From the NCBI RefSeq assembly GCF_003967355.1, contig NZ_BIFH01000033.1, positions 124,001-188,000 of the forward strand: DNA of 64,000 nucleotides, written 5' to 3'. The notes beneath the pieces are model-generated. The model was given only the letters and a program-made list of their open reading frames with translations, was not told the DNA's origin and did not search any database. Below are positions 51,881-62,999 of this stretch, in pieces (the stretch's first letter is position 1; each line of letters opens with the position of its first letter). The translations under genes were made by a program, and so were the position numbers. The stretch is from Embleya hyalina. GTDB taxonomy: Bacteria > Actinomycetota > Actinomycetes > Streptomycetales > Streptomycetaceae.

Positions 51881-52617
51881 GCGCGCTGCGGGCCGAGGGG
51901 GTGGTCCGCCGGTTCGGTGGGCTGCGCGCCGTGGACGGGGTCGACCTGACCGTGCCGTCGGGCGTGGTGACGGCGCTGATCGGGCCGAACGGGGCGGGAA
52001 AGAGCACCCTGTTCGACTGCCTGGCGGGTGGGCGGGTCGACGCCGGACGGGTCCACCTGGGCGCGCGCGACGTGACCCGGCTGCCCGCGCATCGGCGGGC
52101 CCGGCTCGGGCTGGCCCGGACGTTCCAGGCGGTGTCGGTCTTCCCCGGTCTGACGGTGGTGGACAACCTGCGGGTGGCCGCGGAGAACCGGTTTGGATCC
52201 TCCGCTCCGGCCCGCCTGCTCGGTCTGCCGGATCCCGCCCGGGGACGGACCCGGGACGCGGTGGAGGCGGCCCTGGACCGGCTCGCGCTCACCGAACACG
52301 CGGACACCCCGGCCGGCGAACTCCCGGCCGGGATACTGCGGATGGTCGAACTGGCCCGCGCGCTCGCGGCGTCCCCGTCGGTACTGCTCCTGGACGAGCC
52401 GGCCAGCGGGCTCGACGACGCGCAGACCGAGCGGCTGCGCCGCGAACTGCGCGCGCTGGCCGCCGACGGCCTGGCGATCCTGCTGGTCGAACACGACATG
52501 GACCTGGTGTTCGGGGTGGCCGACACGGTGCACGTGATGGCCGCGGGCCGGATCGTGGCGGCCGGCACGCCGGACGAGATCCGGCGCGACGCGCGGGCCC
52601 GGGAGGTGTACCTCTGA
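51877..52617 (+). CDS. Branched-chain-type ABC ATPase, LivG-like
   Basis: 246-residue ATPase. Walker A is GPNGAGKST; Walker B is VLLLDEPASGLD; the H-loop is VEHDMDLVFG. The signature is LPAGILRMVE, retaining Gly but not Ser, close to the LPYG form seen in LivG proteins. The GTG start overlaps the permease stop, and its stop overlaps the next ATG (TGATG). It is expected to pair with the LivF-like protein. Confidence 0.9.
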   Translation: MSALRAEGVVRRFGGLRAVDGVDLTVPSGVVTALIGPNGAGKSTLFDCLAGGRVDAGRVHLGARDVTRLPAHRRARLGLARTFQAVSVFPGLTVVDNLRVAAENRFGSSAPARLLGLPDPARGRTRDAVEAALDRLALTEHADTPAGELPAGILRMVELARALAASPSVLLLDEPASGLDDAQTERLRRELRALAADGLAILLVEHDMDLVFGVADTVHVMAAGRIVAAGTPDEIRRDARAREVYL

Positions 52618-53297
52618 TGCCGATCACCCTGTCGGTCGACGGACTTCGGGTCCGGCACGGCCCGATCGAGGCGCTGCACGGCGTCGACCTGGACTTCCCC
52701 GCCGGCGCCGTCACCGCCCTGGTCGGCCGCAACGGCTCGGGCCGCAGCACGCTCCTCGACACGCTGGCCGGACTGGTCCGGCCCACCGCCGGGACCATCA
52801 CCTGGAACGGTGTGGACATCACCGCCTGGCCCGCCGACCGCCGGGCCCGCGCCGGCCTGACCCTGATCCCGGAGCGGGGCGGGGTGTTCGCCGGCCTGAG
52901 CGTGGCCGACAACCTGCGCCTGTTCGCCGACGGCCGCGACGTGGCGCCGGCCCTGACCGCGTTCCCGGTGCTGGCCGATCGGCGCAGGCAGCGGGCCGGC
53001 ACGCTCTCCGGCGGCGAACAGCAGATGCTCGCGGTGAGCAGGGCCCTGCTCACCCCCGCCAAACTCCTGCTCCTGGACGAACTCAGCCAGGGCCTGGCCC
53101 CCCGCGTGGCGGCCCACCTGTACGACGTGGTGGCCGGCCTGGCCACGGCCGAACGCACGGTGATCCTGGTCGAACAACACACGGGCGAGGCCCTGCGCCG
53201 CGCCGAGGTCGTCTACGCCCTCAGCCGGGGCACCGTCACCTTCAGAGGCGACCCGACCGAATACGAGACCCACCCGGACGGCGCCCACCGCACGTAG
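52617..53297 (+). CDS. Branched-chain-type ABC ATPase, LivF-like, with Walker A Lys-to-Arg change
   Basis: 226-residue ATPase. The P-loop reads GRNGSGRST: the invariant lysine of Walker A (GxxGxGKST) is arginine. The signature is LSGGEQQM, Walker B is LLLLDELSQGLAP and the H-loop is VEQHTGEAL. The codon is CGC at about 52742-52744, with no local sign of sequence error. Loss of lysine usually abolishes ATP hydrolysis, so this subunit may be catalytically impaired and the LivG-like partner may do the work. The start overlaps the upstream stop. Confidence 0.88.
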   Translation: MPITLSVDGLRVRHGPIEALHGVDLDFPAGAVTALVGRNGSGRSTLLDTLAGLVRPTAGTITWNGVDITAWPADRRARAGLTLIPERGGVFAGLSVADNLRLFADGRDVAPALTAFPVLADRRRQRAGTLSGGEQQMLAVSRALLTPAKLLLLDELSQGLAPRVAAHLYDVVAGLATAERTVILVEQHTGEALRRAEVVYALSRGTVTFRGDPTEYETHPDGAHRT

Positions 53298-53343
53298 CGG
53301 TGGGCGCCGATCCGGCTTCGACGCCCGAGGCGCCGCGAACGCG

Positions 53344-53376
53344 ACGCGCGCGGAAGCCGTCGGCTTCCGCGCGCGT
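53344..53376. terminator. Bidirectional hairpin terminator between livF-like and vanY-like genes
   Basis: ACGCGCGCGGAAGCCG (53344-53359) is followed after one T by its exact reverse complement CGGCTTCCGCGCGCGT (53361-53376). The near-perfect 16-bp palindrome lies between two convergent genes ending at 53297 and 53391 and should stop both. Confidence 0.87.
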
Positions 53377-53390
53377 GGGTCGGGCGTGGG

Positions 53391-54359
53391 TCAGTCGGCG
53401 TCCAGGGCGCTGGGGAGGCGGGCCGGACAGCCGTTGGTGTACGAGGCGTTGTACTCGAAGTGCCATTCCTCGTTGTCGTACATCCGGCACCAGCCGTACT
53501 TGCTGCCCTTGGCCTGGAGCCAGGCCTGGGCGTTGGCCGGGTAGATGTCCACCGCGACGCCCTGGACGTGCATCGACTTCTCCGGCGGCAGCACCCAGTG
53601 CAGCGCCGCCTCGCGGGAGCCGACCTCGGCGATCTTCTCGTCCAGGAGCCTCTGCTGGTGTGCCCAGCCGCGTTTGCCGGAGTTCAGGTTCAGCTTGATG
53701 CCCTCGGCCGCCATCGCCTGGTCGATCCTCTTCCACGCGGCGTACGCGGCCGGGGTGAGCGCCTTCGGGTCCTTCGGCGCGTCCTTGTCGTTGGCGGGCG
53801 CCTTGGCGGTGCTCGACGCGGACGATTTCGGCGGCTTGGTCGTCGCCGACTTGCTCGATGCCGGGGAGCCGGTGGAGGGTGCGTTCGTGGGGGCCGTCTG
53901 GGTGTTCGGGACCTGTTCGGGGTTCGGCGTCACCTGCGCGCCCACCGAGTCGGCCCGGTCCTTCTTGTCGTCGTCGCCACCGCCGAGGAACAACACCGCG
54001 CCGACCCCGGCCCCGCCGAGTATCAGCGCGCCCGCCAGGCTCCAGGCGACCAGCTTGCCGCGCCGGCGCCGCGCGGGCTCCGGTTCGTCCGCGGGGGCCG
54101 GTCGGGGCGGCTCGGCGATCGGCGCGGCCGAGCCGACGGGCGGCTGCTCACGCGTGTACCAGTCGGCCGGGACCGGCGTGGTCTCCGCGTCGAACCTGCC
54201 CGGTGTACCGGGTATGCCGGGCGGCTGCGATCCGGGTGGACCGGCCGCGTGCCCCGAGCCCGAGCTGTGCTGTTCCCACGAGGTGTCCAGAAAGTGCGCT
54301 CCGTCGGGTGTGCCCCCTTCGTCGGGCTGTGGTTCTCCGCTGCCCGCTGCGTGTCTCAC
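53391..54359 (-). CDS. Membrane-anchored D,D- or L,D-carboxypeptidase, VanY family
   Basis: 322-residue protein. A cytoplasmic Pro/Gly-rich region (~110 residues), a membrane helix (LVAWSLAGALILGGAGVGAV), a Thr/Ser/Lys/Pro-rich spacer (about 140-210) and a C-terminal VanY domain: SMHVQGVAVDIYP is the SxHxxGxAxD zinc motif and EEWHFEY is the second metal/catalytic motif. GTG 54359 follows GAGGAGG. It trims peptidoglycan stem peptides outside the membrane. It is divergent from moaA. Confidence 0.9.
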   Translation of the reverse strand: MRHAAGSGEPQPDEGGTPDGAHFLDTSWEQHSSGSGHAAGPPGSQPPGIPGTPGRFDAETTPVPADWYTREQPPVGSAAPIAEPPRPAPADEPEPARRRRGKLVAWSLAGALILGGAGVGAVLFLGGGDDDKKDRADSVGAQVTPNPEQVPNTQTAPTNAPSTGSPASSKSATTKPPKSSASSTAKAPANDKDAPKDPKALTPAAYAAWKRIDQAMAAEGIKLNLNSGKRGWAHQQRLLDEKIAEVGSREAALHWVLPPEKSMHVQGVAVDIYPANAQAWLQAKGSKYGWCRMYDNEEWHFEYNASYTNGCPARLPSALDAD

Positions 54360-54544
54360 TGGTGAAGCCTCCTCGTAGTGAGCCTGGATCCTCTCGCGGA
54401 TCACGCGCGCCGAGCGAGCCACGGTTGTTCCGACGTGTGTGGGATACACCACTGCAACCGTTCCGGCGTCCGGCTCGTAGCCTGGGGAGCACCGGTCGGA
54501 GCAACCCGCGTAACCTGGGAAGCTTGCCGCAAGGAGAAGGCCGC

Positions 54545-54568
54545 ATGGAGAAGAGGGGTCGAAGGTGA
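54545..54568 (+). promoter_or_regulatory. Seven-codon leader ORF (MEKRGRR) coupled to moaA
   Basis: AAGGAG at 54531-54536 is a strong ribosome binding site 8 bases before an ATG at 54545. The frame is M-E-K-R-G-R-R and its TGA (54566-54568) overlaps the moaA GTG (54565-54567) as GTGA. This means ribosomes engaging the leader would terminate exactly on the moaA start, which has only a modest site of its own (AGAGGGG, inside the leader). The leader looks built for translational coupling or regulation. Confidence 0.6.
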
Positions 54569-55572
54569 GCACGCACCACCGCACCGGAGGACTCGTCGAC
54601 GGTTTCGGTCGCGTGGCGACCGATCTGCGGGTGTCGCTGACCGACCGCTGCAACCTGCGGTGCACGTACTGCATGCCCGAAGAGGGGCTGGACTGGCTGG
54701 CCAAACCCGAGCTGCTGACCGGCGAGGAGATCTCCCGCCTGGTCCGGATCGCGGTGACCACGCTCGGTGTGCGCGAGGTCCGCTTCACCGGCGGCGAGCC
54801 GCTGCTGCGCCGCGAGCTGGTCGACATCGTCCGCGAGGCCGCCGCCCTGGAACCGCGCCCGACGTTGTCCGTGACCACCAACGGGATCGGCCTGGCCCGC
54901 CTGGCGCCCACACTGCGCGAGGTCGGCCTGGACCGGGTCAACGTCTCGCTGGACACCCTCGATCCGGCCCGCTTCAAGGCGATGACCCGGCGCGACCGGC
55001 ACGCCGACGTGCTGGCCGGGCTGGCCGCCGCGGTGGAAGCCGGGCTCGGCCCGGTCAAGGTCAACACCGTGCTGATGCGCGGGGTGAACGACGACGAGGC
55101 CGCCGCGCTGCTCGCGTGGTGCCTGGAACGCGGCTACGAGCTGCGCTTCATCGAGCAGATGCCGCTGGACGCGCAGCACGGCTGGCAGCGCTCGGAGATG
55201 ATCACCGCCGGGGAGATCCTGACCGCGCTGCGCGCCGCGTTCCGGCTCGACCCCGAGTCCGGGCGCGGCAGCGACCCCGCCGAGCGCTGGCTCGTGGACG
55301 GCGGCCCGGGCACGGTGGGCGTGATCGGCTCGGTCACCCGCCCGTTCTGCGAGGCGTGCGACCGGACCCGGCTGACCGCCGACGGGCAGATCCGCAATTG
55401 CCTGTTCGCGCGCGAGGAGTCCGATTTGCGCGCGGCGTTGCGCGGCGGCGCGGACGACGCGGAGATCGCCGACCGCTGGCGCGCCGCGATGTGGACGAAG
55501 AAGGCCGGCGCGGGCATCGACGACCCGGAGTTCCTCCAGCCCGATCGACCGATGTCGGCGATCGGCGGCTGA
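54565..55572 (+). CDS. moaA: GTP 3',8-cyclase MoaA (molybdenum cofactor biosynthesis)
   Basis: 335-residue radical-SAM enzyme. The N-terminal 4Fe-4S site is CNLRCTYC with Cys29, Cys33 and Cys36. The C-terminal cluster is CEACDRTRLTADGQIRNC (three cysteines), and the protein ends MSAIGG, the conserved C-terminal Gly-Gly needed for activity. It converts GTP to 3',8-cyclo-GTP with MoaC. The GTG start overlaps a seven-codon leader ORF, a noteworthy arrangement. No other moa gene is near. Confidence 0.96.
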   Translation: MSTHHRTGGLVDGFGRVATDLRVSLTDRCNLRCTYCMPEEGLDWLAKPELLTGEEISRLVRIAVTTLGVREVRFTGGEPLLRRELVDIVREAAALEPRPTLSVTTNGIGLARLAPTLREVGLDRVNVSLDTLDPARFKAMTRRDRHADVLAGLAAAVEAGLGPVKVNTVLMRGVNDDEAAALLAWCLERGYELRFIEQMPLDAQHGWQRSEMITAGEILTALRAAFRLDPESGRGSDPAERWLVDGGPGTVGVIGSVTRPFCEACDRTRLTADGQIRNCLFAREESDLRAALRGGADDAEIADRWRAAMWTKKAGAGIDDPEFLQPDRPMSAIGG

Positions 55573-55652
55573 CCCACCGGCACCGCCGGACGCATCCGAA
55601 CCGGAGAACCCGTCCGGCACACCCGGCCCACGCGTACCCTCCGGCAACCCCC

Positions 55653-55688
55653 GGGCCGCACACGGCGGTTCGGGGTGGCGTGCGGCCC
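55653..55688. terminator. Hairpin terminator between convergent moaA and small gene
   Basis: GGGCCGCAC (55653-55661) pairs with GTGCGGCCC (55680-55688), 9 bp with a large loop, located in the gap between stops at 55572 and 55705. Probably bidirectional. Confidence 0.55.
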
Positions 55689-55704
55689 GCTCCCGGGACG
55701 CCCC

Positions 55705-55962
55705 TCAGGACTGTTCGCGCGCCGATCCGCCCGGGGACTCCGGCTCGTGCCAATCGGCGAACGCCACGGTGTCCTTGAGGAATCCGCGAATCCCCAGAAA
55801 CTCGGCCAAATGCTCCCGGTGCTCGTCACAGGCGAGCCACGTCTTGCGCCGTTCCGGGGTGTGCAGCTTGGGGTTGTTCCAGGCCAGAACCCACCGGGCG
55901 TCGGCACGGCAACCCTTCGCCGAACAGATCGGTCGACCGGGATCGGCGGGGGTGGGAAACAT
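55705..55962 (-). CDS. Small conserved CxxxC protein of streptomycetes
   Basis: 85-residue protein: MFPTPADPGRPICSAKGC, RADARWVLAWNNPKLHTPER and RKTWLACDEHREHLAEFLGI. ICSAKGC and ACDEH supply two cysteine pairs and a histidine, suggesting a zinc ribbon. I recall this family annotated as 'acetone carboxylase' in streptomycetes, most likely in error. ATG 55962 is preferred over GTG 55968. No ribosome binding site is clear. The function is unknown. Confidence 0.8.
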   Translation of the reverse strand: MFPTPADPGRPICSAKGCRADARWVLAWNNPKLHTPERRKTWLACDEHREHLAEFLGIRGFLKDTVAFADWHEPESPGGSAREQS

Positions 55963-55968
55963 GCCCAC

Positions 55969-56259
55969 CAGTGTCGCAGACGAGGCCGTTCACCCCGCCG
56001 CGGTACCCGTCACCAGGAACTGACCCTGTGTCAGGCGCCAACCGGAGCGCTGCTCTCAGTAAGCAACGGGCTGGTGCGGTATCGCCGTGCGGATCCATCC
56101 GCGGACCGGCGAAAGACCCCGGACACGGGCGATGCCGGGCAGCCACGGGGGGAGCCGCCCGGCATCGCGTCGGTCGCTCCGACGGGGGATACGGAGCACG
56201 TTTCGAAGTATGGCACGTCCGGCCGGCGGTTGAAGCACCAACCCGCGTAGCGCTTGCCG
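55969..56259. other. Intergenic region between two minus-strand genes
   Basis: About 290 bp separating the DUF3099 gene and the small CxxxC gene. Reading frames here are short and overlap on both strands without support. No palindrome or structured RNA was convincing; promoter of the small gene presumably lies here. Confidence 0.5.
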
Positions 56260-56787
56260 CTAATTTTTGACGCTGTGCGAAGGGGCACCCTTCGGGTCAC
56301 CGAAGTGGCCCCGATCGGCACCCCCGGGGTCACCGTGTGTATCCGAATTCATGTGCGACAAAAGGTCGGTCGGTTCCGCGCCGGCCGCCGGCGGGGTCCC
56401 GACGGTGGTCGTCCACGAGTCCTCGGAGTGCGTGTGCAACGTCTCCCGCTCGGCGCTCGTGAGCACCGCGCCGGGCGGCGGCTCCAGCGCCTTGGGCGGC
56501 CGAGGGGGTACGAACTGCGCCTGCACCGGCGCGTTCGAGGTGGGCTCGCGACCCGCGTTGGCCAGCACCACCGCGATGTAGGGCAGGAACAGCGCGCCGG
56601 CGACCAAAATCCACCGCCACGGCGACGGGGTGAACACCGCCGCCACGAAGCACACGGTGCGGATCGACATCGAGATCACGTACCGGCGTTGGCGCCCGGC
56701 CACGTCCTCGGTCAGTCCCTTGCGCGCACCACTGATCTGGTACACCGAGCCCTTGGTGTTTTTCACGGTCCCACCGTCTCCGCCCAT
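56260..56787 (-). CDS. DUF3099 membrane protein
   Basis: 175-residue protein of the actinomycete DUF3099 family. Hallmark VYQISGARKGLTEDVAGRQR then RYVISMSIRTVCFVAAVF opens the domain. Two membrane helices follow (TVCFVAAVFTPSPWRWILVA and ALFLPYIAVVLANA). The C-terminal half is a charged, disordered tail with PPRPPKALEPPP. The start is uncertain: ATG 56787 was taken; GTG 56766 and GTG 56799 are alternatives, none with a clear ribosome binding site. Function unknown. Confidence 0.82.
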   Translation of the reverse strand: MGGDGGTVKNTKGSVYQISGARKGLTEDVAGRQRRYVISMSIRTVCFVAAVFTPSPWRWILVAGALFLPYIAVVLANAGREPTSNAPVQAQFVPPRPPKALEPPPGAVLTSAERETLHTHSEDSWTTTVGTPPAAGAEPTDLLSHMNSDTHGDPGGADRGHFGDPKGAPSHSVKN

Positions 56788-56899
56788 GTGACCACACACT
56801 CGTCCGCATCCTCACGGTACGCCCGTGTGTGCCCCGGACCGAGGCCGGGGGCGGGAGCTTTGCCGTGAGCTGACCCGAGTGGGGGATGCGCCGATCCGG

Positions 56900-57439
56900 T
56901 CAGTCGCGCCGGTCCAGATACTCCGGCGGCACCGCCGGGGCCAGCCAGACGCCGTTGTCCGAGCGACGGAACGTGTGCCCGTCGGCGACCATGCGCTCGG
57001 CCCGCACCGCGAACACCACCGGCCGACCGCGCCGCGCGCCCACCCGGCGCGCCGTCTCGACGTCGACGGACAGGTGCACGTCGTGCCGATCCATCGGCCG
57101 CAGCCCCTCGACCAGGATCGCGGCCACGCTCCGGGGGTTCGTCCCGTGGAAGAGCACGGCGGGCGGCGTCGCCTCGACCAGCCCCAGGTCCACCGCGACG
57201 GTGTGCCCCTGACTGGCCCGGATCCGGGTGCCGTCCGCCGAGAACGCGAATCGCCGCTTGTCGTTCTCCGCGACCACCCGTTCGAGTTGCGCGCGCGACA
57301 ACCCCACCCCGCGCGCGGCACAGGCCGCGAGCAGCACGTCCACCTCGACCCACCCGGCCTCGTCCAGGACGATCCCGAGCCGCTCGGGCTGATGCCGCAG
57401 ATGCCGGGAGAGATACTTCGAAATCTTGACGATGTTCAT
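56900..57439 (-). CDS. kptA: RNA 2'-phosphotransferase, KptA/Tpt1 family
   Basis: 179-residue KptA/Tpt1 protein. Family motifs are KISKYLSRHLRHQPERLGIV, TRIRASQGHTV, LFHGT and DVHLSVDVETA, with Arg-His and Arg residues at expected catalytic positions. The enzyme transfers an internal 2'-phosphate from RNA to NAD, making ADP-ribose 1'',2''-cyclic phosphate. In fungi it finishes tRNA splicing; bacteria have no such splicing, so its substrate here is unclear. ATG 57439 is taken. Confidence 0.9.
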   Translation of the reverse strand: MNIVKISKYLSRHLRHQPERLGIVLDEAGWVEVDVLLAACAARGVGLSRAQLERVVAENDKRRFAFSADGTRIRASQGHTVAVDLGLVEATPPAVLFHGTNPRSVAAILVEGLRPMDRHDVHLSVDVETARRVGARRGRPVVFAVRAERMVADGHTFRRSDNGVWLAPAVPPEYLDRRD

Positions 57440-57595
57440 GATGAACCCCAACAAAACCACGAAGCCCCACCCGAGCACACCGAGTTTTCTCGGACAGGCC
57501 GACGCCGGGCGAGCCCACCAGAGCCCGCCCGGCGTCCGGGAAAACCACAACCGTCCCCGACCCGCGACCGCCTTCGCGGACCGAGCCGAACATCC

Positions 57596-57616
57596 GGCCC
57601 GTCCGGCGCTCGAGGA
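57596..57616. repeat. Single copy of an REP-like intergenic element
   Basis: GGCCCGTCCGGCGCTCGAGGA lies in the 190-bp gap between KptA and TldE-like genes. Read on the minus strand it is TCCTCGAGCGCCGGACGGGC, closely resembling the core of the 64-bp array at 9056 (GGCCTCGAGCGCCGG in unit 4). It suggests the same repeat family recurs in the genome. Confidence 0.55.
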
Positions 57617-57629
57617 CCCGCCCGACCGG

Positions 57630-59035
57630 CTACTGCGCCCGACTCGGCGACGACATGTTGAAGTCGCGCACCCGCAAGGCCGGCATCGCCGCACGCGTGA
57701 ACCAGTCACCCCACTCGCGCGGATACGTACGCTCGGTCCGCCCCGCCTCGACCGCCCGCCCCAACACGTCCACCGGCGACTCGTTGAATCGGAAGTTGTT
57801 CACCGCCCCGACCACCTCGCCACCCTCCACCAGGTACACCCCGTCCCGGGTCAACCCGGTGAGCAGCAGCGTCTGCGGATCCACCTCGCGGATGTACCAG
57901 AGGCACGTCAGCAGCAGCCCGCGCTCGGTCGACGCGACCATCTCCGCCAACGTCGGCCCGCCGGTCGGCGCGTCCAGGATCAGGTTGTCGATCTCCGGCG
58001 CGACCGCCAGCCCGGTCAGCTCGGCGGTGTGCCGATTGGACCCCAGCGCGGTCAGCACGCCGTCGGTGACCCAGTCGGTGCGCTCCAGCGGCAGCCCGTT
58101 GTCGAACACCGACGCCGTGTCGCTCGACGCGTGCGCGATGGTGAACGGCGCGCTCTCCAGGCCCGGGTGGTTCGGGTCGCTGTACAGGGTCAGCGGCAGC
58201 TCGGTGAGCCGGTCGCCGACCCGCGTGCCGCCACCCGGCCTGCTGAAGACCGTACGGCCCTCGTGCGCGTCGCGGGCGCCGCCCTGCCAGTACATGTAGA
58301 CCATCAGGTCCGCGACCGCCGACGGCGGCAGCAGGGTCTCGTAGCGGCCCGCCGGCAGGTCGATCGTGCGGGTCGCCCAGGACAGCCGCTCGGCGAGGTC
58401 CGCGTCCAGCGCCGCCAGGTCCACGTCCCGGAAGTCGCGGGTCGGCGTGCCGCCCCACGCGGACCGGGTCAGGTCGCCCGACTTGGCGTTCAACTCGACG
58501 TGCCCGGTGGGCTGGTCGTGCCGGCGCCGCAGCCCGGCGGAGGTGCCCACGTAGCTGGAGGTCAGCTGGTGCGAGGCGAACCCGTACAGCAGCCGGTCCG
58601 CCTCCCGGGCCCGACCGAACGCGGCGCCCAGCTCCGGCGCGAAGTCCGCGAACACGCCGATGGAGGTCTGCGCCGGCGCCTCGGTGAAGCCGTCGTCCGG
58701 GCCGCCCGAGGCCCCCAGGAGCGGTCGCGCGTCCTCGGCCGGACCCGCCTCGCGGGCCGCCGCCTCCGCGGCCCGTACCAGGCCCTCCAGCCGATCCACC
58801 GTCACGCCGCTGCGCGAGACCGTCCCGGACGCGGTGCCCTCCGTGCCCGCGACCGTGGCCACCACGGTCACCCGCCGGCCCCGCGTCTCGCCGTTGGTGG
58901 TCAGCGCGTTGCCCGCCCAGCGCAGGTTCGCCGCCGAGGTCTCCTCGGCGATCACCACGCAGCCGTCCGCCTTCGACAGCGCCAGCGCCCGCTCGACCGT
59001 CTCGTCCGGCCGCGTCACCACGGTCTGCCCGCCGC

Positions 59036-59039
<4 letters not shown>
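57630..59039 (-). CDS. TldE/PmbA-like metallopeptidase subunit
   Basis: 469-residue TldE-type protein: TIGVF-like start, LRWAGNALTTNGETRGRRVT, SYVGTSAGLRRRHDQPTGH and GRYETLLPPSAVADLMVYMY. It lacks the HExxxH metal motif, as expected for TldE, whose partner TldD provides the zinc. The pair form a heterodimeric protease that processes unfolded or modified peptides. It starts at ATG 59039 overlapping the tldD stop (ATGA). Ends near an REP-like element. Confidence 0.88.
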
Positions 59040-61680
<2,641 letters not shown>

Positions 61681-61684
61681 ACTC

Positions 61685-62464
61685 ATGGGCGACCTGCTTG
61701 CGGGCAAGCGCATTCTCGTCACCGGCGTCATCACCGACGCCTCTCTCGGCTTCCACGTCGCCAAGCGGGCCCAGGAGGAGGGCGCCGAGGTCGTACTGAC
61801 CGGATTCGGCCGGCTCTCGCTGGTCAACCGCATCGCGAACCGACTGCCGAAGCCGGCCCCGGTGATCGAGCTGGACGTGACGAACGCCGAACATCTCGCG
61901 GCGCTCGCGGACAACGTGCGCGCGCACGTGCCGGCCCTGGACGGCGTCGTGCACTCGATCGCGTTCGGCCCGAAGGACGCCCTCGGCGGCAACTTCCTCA
62001 ACACCGAGTGGCCCGACGTGGCCACCGCGGTGGAGGTCTCGGCGTACTCGCTGAAGTCGCTGACGATGGCCTGCCTGCCGCTCCTGGAGGCGAACGAGGG
62101 GCGCGGCGGCTCGGTCGTCGGCCTCGACTTCGACGCGCAGGTGGCGTGGCCGGGCTACGACTGGATGGGTGTGGCCAAGGCCGCGCTCGAGTCGACCTCG
62201 CGCTACCTGGCCAAGTACCTGGGCGAGAAGAACATCCGGGTCAACCTGATCTCCTCGGGCCCGGTCAAGACGATGGCCGCGAACAGCATCCCGGGCTTCG
62301 AGAAGTTCGAGGGCGTCTGGAACGAGAAGGCCCCGCTGGGCTGGGACCTGCGCGACTCGGACCCGGCCGCGCGGGGTGTGTGCGCGCTGCTGTCCGACTG
62401 GTTCCCGAAGACCACGGGAGAGGTCGTCCACGTCGACGGCGGCCTGCACGCGATCGGCGCCTGA
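61685..62464 (+). CDS. fabI: Enoyl-ACP reductase FabI/InhA-like
   Basis: 259-residue NADH-dependent enoyl-ACP reductase. TGVITDASLGFHVAKRAQEE is the InhA-type cofactor segment, SIAFGPKDALGGNFL the substrate region, and Tyr158 and Lys165 in PGYDWMGVAKAALES match the catalytic residues. It completes fatty acid elongation after fabG. Target of isoniazid-type inhibition in mycobacteria; here it is a housekeeping enzyme. The ribosome binding site is weak, so coupling to fabG is likely. Confidence 0.93.
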   Translation: MGDLLAGKRILVTGVITDASLGFHVAKRAQEEGAEVVLTGFGRLSLVNRIANRLPKPAPVIELDVTNAEHLAALADNVRAHVPALDGVVHSIAFGPKDALGGNFLNTEWPDVATAVEVSAYSLKSLTMACLPLLEANEGRGGSVVGLDFDAQVAWPGYDWMGVAKAALESTSRYLAKYLGEKNIRVNLISSGPVKTMAANSIPGFEKFEGVWNEKAPLGWDLRDSDPAARGVCALLSDWFPKTTGEVVHVDGGLHAIGA

Positions 62465-62705
62465 CCGCGCTTGGCGCGGCCCCCTCGTTGCCGCGCCGCG
62501 CGCGGGGCGACCGCGCCGCCGGGCGGCGGCTTCGGGGAAGCGGCCGAGGCGTCCACAGCCCGATCACCCGGCCGACGGGTCGGGGGGTCGGGCCGTGTCG
62601 TCGTGGGTCACGGAGCCGAGTGGGCACGCCGACGGCATCCGGCCGACGGCGCGGGCGCGGCCTCGATCGCGCACGTCGCGGCCCGGGGGGTGGGCGAGGG
62701 ACCGC

Positions 62706-62999
62706 TCAACCGGTCGCGGCGGCGATCGTCGCCGCGATGCCGATCAGGACCGTGATCAGCAGCATGATGCCCAGGATGCCGCCGAGTTGTCTGGCGGAGG
62801 ACTTGTTCGGGTCCGGCGGTGCCAGCACCGTCTGCCGGATCCCGTCGTCGCCGGACTCGGCGGCCTTGCGGGCCAGGATCTCGTTGCGCGCGTCGGACCG
62901 CGCGACTTCCTCCGCGTGCGTGCGCTCCTCGCGGGCCTTGCGGGCCGCCATCGCCCGCTCGTACCGCGCCTTCGAGGATTCGCCGGATGTAGCAGCCAT
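62706..62999 (-). CDS. Small membrane-anchored protein with charged helical N-terminus
   Basis: 97-residue protein: a charged, probably coiled helix (SSKARYERAMAARKAREERT followed by HAEEVARSDARNEILARKAA), a linker (IRQTVLAPPDPNKSSARQ) and one C-terminal membrane helix (LGGILGIMLLITVLIGIAAT). It is tail-anchored by layout. It does not match a family I recognise. The gene is convergent with the fabG-inhA operon, and ATG 62999 begins the frame. Confidence 0.75.
   Translation of the reverse strand: MAATSGESSKARYERAMAARKAREERTHAEEVARSDARNEILARKAAESGDDGIRQTVLAPPDPNKSSARQLGGILGIMLLITVLIGIAATIAAATG

Noticed and set aside
54360-54530. Molybdenum cofactor riboswitch upstream of moaA
   Set aside because: Short paired segments exist, but I could not match the consensus of the Moco riboswitch. 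A covariance-model search would settle it.
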